Origin: Lytechinus pictus
Lineage: Eukaryota; Echinodermata; Echinoidea; Temnopleuroida; Toxopneustidae
Direction of reading: 5' to 3'
NCBI RefSeq assembly: GCF_037042905.1
Contig: NC_087252.1
Span: forward strand, 36,581,556 to 36,645,555
Length of the DNA: 64,000 nucleotides
Shown here: in pieces, positions 59,701 to 64,000 of the stretch
Layout of the letters: every line of letters starts with the position of its first letter
Numbering within the stretch: the first letter of the stretch is position 1
Program-made: the position numbers and the translations under genes
The notes under the pieces: generated by a model
What the model was told of the DNA's origin: nothing
Seen by the model: the letters and a program-made list of their open reading frames with translations, nothing else
The model's database searches: none

Positions 59701-62235
59701 ACTGATAGCTGGTAGACGAACTCAACGAAATACAATTGGTTCCAGAACTCTCACTAGGATGATTATCGGCCCAGAATAAGCGAAAGATGTTCGTATCACC
59801 TAAATTGAACGAAGTAAATTCATATTAGTGTTGCTTCTTACAACAGGCATCAGATAAAAAATGTGAAGGAAAAAATATCAACAAAATATAGACCCTATTG
59901 GCATGATTTGGTTAACCTGGAAAGGATCTACGATCTTAACCTGGATAGGATCTACTTGATTTATTTGCTTCGACCTTTCTGCATCCGTGTTGAAATGTAG
60001 TATAGGAGTCCCCCTCTCCTCTTATCAGTGTTTATTATTGTATTAAACACATCGGTGGATGTCCAGGATCTCTTCGAATGTCCGAATTCTTGATAAGTTA
60101 AGAGCAAAAGATCTCAAATTTATCCTGACTGGTGTTCTATACCCGCTTTTGATTTATTTAAATTTAGTAATTCATTCATTCATATTTCATTTTTTGTATA
60201 AATGTATATAAATGAATATAGCAGCATTACGGCTGAATTGCGTATAATTTACAATATAAATTTTGATTGATACACTAGCTAGTTGTATTTAAGAACATTG
60301 AAATATGACAACAATAGATAAATCTGATCTAGATTCAATTAATATTGATGCTGAAATGAAAAAAATAATAATTTCAAAATAAAGATTTCATAAAATTATT
60401 TAATCTGGTTGTTTTGGAGATGTATTATGTCTAATAGGCATATGGTATAATAGATGTCATCTTTCATATCATTCATGTACTTCATGCAAACTAATTATTA
60501 ATCTCTACTGCAGTCATACTTATCGCTGACCTCCATGAATTAAGACATTTTCGGTATAAGTATATGGATAAGGAAACATACATGGGGGACTCTATTTGAT
60601 TTATATTCATTTATTTGGAGGATGGGCAACCAACTTTATTTTCTACTCATCACCTTTTCAACATTTTTTTTGTTTCTACTGTTTTAACCGAACAATACCC
60701 ACCGGTAGCATCATTAGACCATTTCCAATTTCGACCTTCTTTGACCCCTATCCAGAAGTAGCTTGATAAATCCATCCCTACCGTCTTTGGCAGATTGAGA
60801 AGTCGTCGAACGTCCTCCTGCATTGTCGGCGTTTTTATCATTGCCAGCTCACCTGTATCAGGTTAATTAACATTATATTAGTTTGGATTGGAATGCGCTT
60901 TATTTTCATTGGTCAACGGATCATCGGGATTTTATGGATTTCGCATGGATTCGAGAGTATCCAACTGTAAATAAAGAAAAGTCTTGAGTTTCGCATGTCT
61001 TTCTCGTTGGTTATTAAGTATTTCATACACGATAGGCATTGTTTCTGGTACAGTTCCAATACAGGAATGCCTGGGGACACTCTTGAATAACTATTCCCTG
61101 TAAGAAATGATAGGTAGATTATGTTATTCTATATGCCTTTTCTGTTAGTTTCTTTGCGTATCTATTCATTTATTTAATTAAATATTTTTTTTTACAATAG
61201 ATATCAAGTTACAGTGTACATGTATTTCAGCGTAATCTCACCTTAATAGACACATTAATGTGGTACATCATTACCAGTTAAATGATTGAAAGGGTAGGTT
61301 TACAAAATTTAGGGGAGGGGCATGTTTATTATCACGTGCAGAGTCACAACTGCTTTGTCCTTATAGTAAGCATTTTATTAATGCTGGATAAAACATTAGC
61401 AGACCATCCCCGAACTCGGGAACATCAAGAATGGGTTTGCACAGGACTGAACGGGAAGATGCTCATCGCTGGTCTGCACATTGTCCTTGCTATAAAAATT
61501 ATAAAACACAGGAGTATTTGCCATCTTAGGTCATTATAGTCCGGATTATTTTAGCGCTGACCTTGGGAGAACCAGGCTTTGTAAGAGCGCTGTAGGGAAA
61601 TTACATGAAAGGATCTACCGAAACCACAACCGCGAGGTAAGTGGTTTATTTTCAATTCGTTTAATGCCAATTCGTCCAATTGACAACTCGTCTACTACCA
61701 CTTGGTCTATCTTCAGTTCGTCTACTATTCCCATGCCTAATTGCCAAATCGTCCACTTACCATTTCGTCTAATAACCATTTGGTTATATTGCCATTTAGT
61801 CCATGTACCACTTGATCTAATTGGACTAAGGTTTTAATTGTATATGAAATGGATATTAGATCAACTGATAAAGAGACGAAATAGTCATAGACGAAAAGGT
61901 GATTGAACGGAGCGATGATTAGACCAAGTGGTTGTTAGACGAAACGTTGATGGGCGGGATGGTATTACACGAAATCAAGGTAGACCATGCGGTGTGTGGG
62001 CAATATACTGAGAGTAGTTACCTTGGAAAGTACCGCCTCGATCTCGACAAGTGGTCTTGGCTTCATTCCATGTCATGATATTTTCTGACCGCCAATCATT
62101 TACCAAGTGTTGTCCTATGATGCAGCTGTGAGATGCCATGACCATGGAATTTTCAGCACCTATAAATTCTCCTAGTGTTCCTGCATCACACACCGTAGCT
62201 GAAACTATCAGAGAAATCACACATTTGAATGACAT
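49530..62235 (-). CDS. Receptor B: CTLD2-CCP2 type I membrane protein with Tyr-rich 405-aa tail (11 exons)
   Basis: Eleven exons join in one frame of 940 codons if translation starts at ATG 62235. Order and approximate residues: hydrophobic start 1-15; CTLD1 to 170; CTLD2 171-308; CCP 309-370 and 371-429; Thr/Pro-rich stalk 430-509; TM 510-535; tail 536-940. Nine introns are phase 1 and the TM/tail intron is phase 2. The tail carries 16 tyrosines, 11 of them in YxxL/I/V contexts, including an ITAM-type pair at Y639/Y650, ITIM-like Y598, Y650, Y732, Y829 and Y933, an ITSM-like Y777 and an NPYY motif. It is probably a surface lectin-type receptor that signals through tyrosine phosphorylation; ligand and partners are unknown. 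A separate upstream signal exon is possible, since an acceptor at 62199 also fits. Paralogue of receptor A. Exon joins are inferred without transcript data. Confidence 0.85.
50746..51183. other. Receptor B last intron
   Basis: AT-rich intron between the TM and tail exons, with nothing else recognised. Confidence 0.55.
51184..51262 (-). CDS. Receptor B exon 10: transmembrane helix
   Basis: 79 nt, phase 1 in and phase 2 out. PIGIGVTAFIIVIAVVISIL then IWRRRH; a hydrophobic helix and basic stop-transfer. Same length and phases as in receptor A. Confidence 0.9.
51332..52131. mobile_element. Mariner-like long-TIR MITE, copy 4
   Basis: TA on both sides (51330-51331, 52132-52133), with both termini well preserved (CAGTGCGTCCCAGAAAAAAC and inverse). 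800 bp. It lies in the receptor B intron between the stalk and TM exons. Confidence 0.82.
52134..53051. other. Receptor B intron, unclassified
   Basis: 52780-52990 contains short inverted TCATTCGAATGA-type motifs. No exon is recognised. Confidence 0.45.
53052..53664. mobile_element. Foldback family B, copy 2 (best preserved)
   Basis: TTAAAGGTCAAGTCCACC at the left, GGTGGACTTGTCCTTTAA at the right. Arms pair over about 250 bp (AAAATCGGATGTAAACTAAG with CTTATTTTAAATTCGATTTT; CACTCACTATTTATTTTG with its inverse). 613 bp, non-coding, 64 nt from receptor B exon 9. Confidence 0.75.
53728..53790 (-). CDS. Receptor B exon 9: juxtamembrane stalk
   Basis: 63 nt, phase 1-1. NTWSLASTAHPPVYSAVREM. Acceptor cattccag|GG, donor G|GTAAGC. 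Confidence 0.75.
54241..54417 (-). CDS. Receptor B exon 8: mucin-like stalk
   Basis: 177 nt, phase 1-1. VPPTTTPTTTATTQAPD and STTVLPVVSTE: Thr/Pro-rich, no cysteine, a likely O-glycosylated spacer. Confidence 0.8.
54813..54989 (-). CDS. Receptor B exon 7: CCP module 2
   Basis: 177 nt, phase 1-1. ISCGDNPHTVHNAM, FRGTTLYTCNQGLLPSG, SHCQANSTWSRPDFQC. Counterpart of receptor A exon 9. Donor G|GTATGC. Confidence 0.9.
55090..55330 (-). repeat. LINE 3' end fragment with (ACAAT)n tail
   Basis: The plus strand shows TTGTATTGTATTGTATTTAT then TTTTCCATTC; on the minus strand this is a LINE-like 3' end with a pentamer tail. G13 and GGGGG runs lie next to it. No coding. Confidence 0.45.
55331..55782. 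other. Receptor B intron segment
   Basis: No feature is recognised. Confidence 0.45.
55783..55968 (-). CDS. Receptor B exon 6: CCP module 1
   Basis: 186 nt, phase 1-1. AACGDPGAPTNGSRSPGD, QFSCDPGYKL, IICQPNGEWDN, PSC. Counterpart of receptor A exon 8. Confidence 0.9.
   Translation of the reverse strand, partial: ESPLVEILELQQMEVEARGTGLPTWMALSCNSPAILDTNYTETLRSSASQTGNGITPNHHA
56580..56830 (-). mobile_element. tRNA-derived SINE
   Basis: Read on the minus strand: a B-box-like ATTCGAATCC, TTTCCTTTAGCAAGAAATG, CTCGACCCAGGTGAGGTAAA and a 3' end GCGCTATACAAATC with (TTA)n tail. Same family as 14797-15020 and 59085-59264. Confidence 0.65.
56913..57053 (-). CDS. Receptor B exon 5: CTLD2 end with QPN and WND
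   Basis: 141 nt, phase 1-1. SWDSNQPNDPLHKC carries QPN where receptor A has EPN; DWNDENC and AMCQI follow. In vertebrate CTLDs EPN favours mannose-type and QPD galactose-type sugars, so QPN is an intermediate with uncertain preference. Confidence 0.88.
57054..57979. other. Receptor B intron segment
   Basis: AT-rich, with ATTAATGTCA-like dispersed sequence. No exon or element is recognised. Confidence 0.45.
57980..58070. mobile_element. Tiny TA-flanked MITE, copy 1
   Basis: TA on both sides. CATTGTAAACAATTAAGT and inverse CTTCATTTTTACAGTG; inner GTGCATTC and GCACTG pairs. 91 bp. Confidence 0.6.
58249..58352. mobile_element. Tiny TA-flanked MITE, copy 2
   Basis: CAGTGTAAAAAATGAAGTGT and TAATTTAGCACTTACAGTGC, with inverse GCACTGTAAGC and GCTAAATTAGCACTTAATTT. 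104 bp, flanked by TA. Sister of the copy at 57980. Confidence 0.65.
58547..58819 (-). CDS. Receptor B exon 4: CTLD2, N-terminal part
   Basis: 273 nt, phase 1-1 (276 in receptor A). GSCTGRS, RRKCYWF, WSDAKTSCSSEGGSLVKV and WWIGGYDDVSATDRAW. Acceptor gcattttag|AT, donor A|GTAAGT. Confidence 0.9.
59085..59264 (-). mobile_element. tRNA-derived SINE with clear head
   Basis: On the minus strand the A box TGGTGAAGTGG (59248-59258) and B box GGTTTCGAATCTC (59203-59215) are 33 nt apart as in tRNAs. The body matches the family (TTTCCTTCAGAAAGAAAATT). It lies in a receptor B intron. Confidence 0.65.
59653..59799 (-). CDS. Receptor B exon 3: CTLD1 end, no Ca-site motifs
   Basis: 147 nt, phase 1-1, the same length as receptor A exon 7. 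LFWADNHPSESSGTNC replaces the EPN loop and QWVDAPC replaces WND, with FICQY last. The fold cysteines are kept, but classical Ca-dependent sugar binding is unlikely. Confidence 0.88.
59800..60702. other. Receptor B intron
   Basis: AT-rich, no recognised content. Confidence 0.5.
60703..60852 (-). CDS. Receptor B exon 2: CTLD1 middle
   Basis: 150 nt, phase 1-1: ELAMIKTPTMQEDVRRLL, then YFWIGVKEGRNWKW (WIG motif). Acceptor gatacag|GT, donor G|GTGGGT. Confidence 0.85.
60853..61641. other. Receptor B intron
   Basis: No exon or element is recognised. A plus-strand frame at 61282-61539 has no support. Confidence 0.5.
61642..62003. mobile_element. Foldback family E, copy 2
   Basis: GGTTTATTTTCAATTCG, CCAATTCGTCCAATTG and ACTCGTCTACTACC in the left arm; inverse matches with AGACGAAA and GTAGACCATG in the right. 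It appears truncated 18 nt from the receptor B exon 1 donor. Confidence 0.65.
62022..62235 (-). CDS. Receptor B exon 1: start or signal plus CTLD1 beginning
   Basis: ATG at 62235 (A at -3) gives MSFKCVISLIVSATVC, a short hydrophobic leader. Alternatively tttcag|CT at 62198 is a phase 1 acceptor like those of the other exons, with a signal exon further upstream. Both give the same frame. CTLD start: MTWNEAKTTCRDRGGTF. Donor G|GTAACT. Confidence 0.7.
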
Positions 62236-62435
62236 TCTAATATATCGTTGCCTAACCGCAGAAAGGCCATAATCGACATTAAAAAAAAAGTGGTTGTGTT
62301 ATTGCTTACATGAAAAAGGCATGTCATGAACTTTCTTCTGGTACAATTCTCGAATCTAAAAGTGACGTCATTATGACATAATAGCAAAAAACATTTCCAC
62401 GTGCTTTCTCTGGGAACAAGACACTTATGTGCTTA

Positions 62436-63735
62436 AGGCCCCCTCACACCTGACCGAATGTAGGCGGACGAAGGGTGACTACTGGGGAAAAAATGCACGT
62501 GGACTCAACGAATTTAAATAAAATTTCCGTCAAATCATGCGATCAGTAATTGTTGTCAAATTTTATCAACGAACGGTAAGCGAAGGATAAATATGACATG
62601 CGAAGGATATCGATTTTCGGTTCACCTCTTTGAGTAAATTGCAGCCGAAGGCGAACGAATGGTTGGTATAACCCAATAAGACGAACGATCAGTGAGCAAT
62701 GGTTCGATATAACGTGCGATTAGAAACGAAGACGAGGGAATAGATCGGGCGTTCTTGTACGTTTGTGTCATCGTGTTGCTTCGTTATTGGGTTCTTTCGA
62801 GATCGGCCCACTTTGGCAAAAGCGCGATGAGGGAGTATGCGCGACTATAACGCACGAACGATAAACGAACGATTACCGCAGACTAAAGAAGAGATGCGAA
62901 TTCAAACAGATGACCAACGATTTTTCAATTCGTCGGGAATTCTTAAACATTCAAAATTTCCGCGTGAATTTGAATAATCGCAGCTGTTAGCTCGGAAGGT
63001 GTATGAACCCAAACACGAAGGGTAAATGTGATTTACTATCAGTTACCATTGAAAACGATTTTTTTTTTTATGCATTTCGCCAGCCATCGCAAGGCATATT
63101 TCAGGCAATTCAGTATTGGCCCCCTCACACCTAACCGAATTGCCAGAAATATGCCTTGCGATGGCTGGCGAAATGCATTTTTTTTTCATTTCAATGGTAA
63201 CTGATAGTAAATCCTATTTACCCTTCGTGTTTGGGTTCGTACACCTTCTGAGCTAACAGCTGCGATTATTCAAATACGCGCGGAAATTTGAACATGTTTA
63301 AACATTCCCGACGAATTGAAAAATCGTTGGTCATCTGTTTGAATTCGCATCTCTTCTTTAGTCTGCCGTAATCGTTCGTTTATCGTTCGTGCGTTATTGC
63401 CGCGCATAGTCCCTCATCGCGCTTTTGCCAAAGTGGACCGATCTCGAAAGAACCCTTGACGAAGCAACACGATGACACATACGTACAAGAACGCCCGATC
63501 TATTCCCTCGTCTTCGTTTCTAATCGCACGCCATATCAAACCATTGCTCACTCTTCGTTTGTCTTATTGGGTTATATCAACCCTTCGCTCGCCTTCGGCT
63601 GCAATTGACAATAGTTACTGATCGCAAGATAAGACGGAAATTTTATTTGAATTCGTTGAATTCGCGTGCCTTTCGTGCATTTTTCCCATTTGTCACCCTT
63701 CGTCCGCCTACATTCGGTCAGGTGTGAGGGGGCCT
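62436..63735. mobile_element. 1.3-kb foldback with TTA flanks (PIF/Harbinger-like ends)
   Basis: TTA on both sides (62433-62435, 63736-63738). Left end AGGCCCCCTCACACCTGACC, right end inverse. The arms are about 650 bp each and pair almost throughout. The outer terminal sequence recurs at the centre (63118-63141). There is no ORF. The 3-bp TTA target is typical of PIF/Harbinger elements. Confidence 0.7.
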
Positions 63736-63738
63736 TTA

Positions 63739-64000
63739 CGTGCATTGACCGATTTTCGCTAGCGGTCTCTCAGGTCACTGGATCAGTGGATTGCGTATTT
63801 TTGTTACCGGGAAAAGGACGCAAGGTATTATTTCTAAAGATTAGAAAGTGTTTTGAGTTTTTTAAATAAGATACATATATATCAATGAAAGCAACATCTT
63901 GCTTTGTCAGAAAGTATGAGAATTAAGACAGAAAATAATACATAAGCGCAAAAATAAGGTCAAAACTTGATTTGCTTTTTCTCAAAAATGTACGTTTCAC
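63739..64000. other. Window end, nothing recognised
   Basis: No exon that would serve as a receptor B signal exon is visible here. Confidence 0.4.

Overview
The window is eukaryotic: AT-rich, with introns and dense transposable elements. It contains two multi-exon genes on the minus strand, joined here from phase-consistent GT/AG exons. Both encode type I membrane proteins built from C-type lectin-like domains (CTLD) and complement control (CCP/Sushi) modules. The mix of CCP/CTLD receptors, CR1/L2-like LINEs, a Penelope-like element, tRNA-derived SINEs and many foldback MITEs suggests a marine invertebrate deuterostome, most likely an echinoderm. That assignment is inference; no marker gene fixes the species.

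Layout. 1-7435: repeat-rich 3' flank of the first gene, with foldback elements, a decayed Penelope-like element, a TA-flanked mariner-like MITE and a tRNA-like gene whose anticodon position reads UCA. 7728-33542 (minus): receptor A, 16 exons, about 795 aa: signal peptide, CCP, CCP, CTLD, CTLD, CCP, CCP, Ser/Thr-rich stalk, TM and a short tail that looks truncated by a frameshift. Its introns carry LINE fragments, SINEs, MITEs and a local tandem duplication that copied half an exon. 33543-49529: intergenic, with a LINE copy whose long second ORF is open (37064-41368), an L1-type relic, arrays of a palindromic repeat split by a 2-kb insertion, and MITEs. 49530-62235 (minus): receptor B, 11 exons found, about 940 aa if it starts at the in-frame ATG at 62235: CTLD, CTLD, CCP, CCP, stalk, TM and a 405-aa tail. 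62436-63735: a 1.3-kb foldback flanked by TTA.

The two receptors are tandem paralogues in the same orientation. Exon order and phase match from the second CTLD to the tail: every ectodomain intron is phase 1, both TM exons are 79 nt, and the TM/tail junction is phase 2 in both. They differ most in the N-terminal modules, in the predicted Ca/sugar-site residues and in the tails. The B tail has 16 tyrosines, including a YxxL-x7-YxxL (ITAM-type) pair whose first half reads DDEGYASL, very close to the hemITAM of vertebrate lectin receptors, plus several ITIM/ITSM-like motifs. The best candidate for an undescribed system is therefore a pair of lectin/CCP receptors with divergent signalling tails, plausibly in innate recognition. 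Ligand and function are not shown by the sequence.
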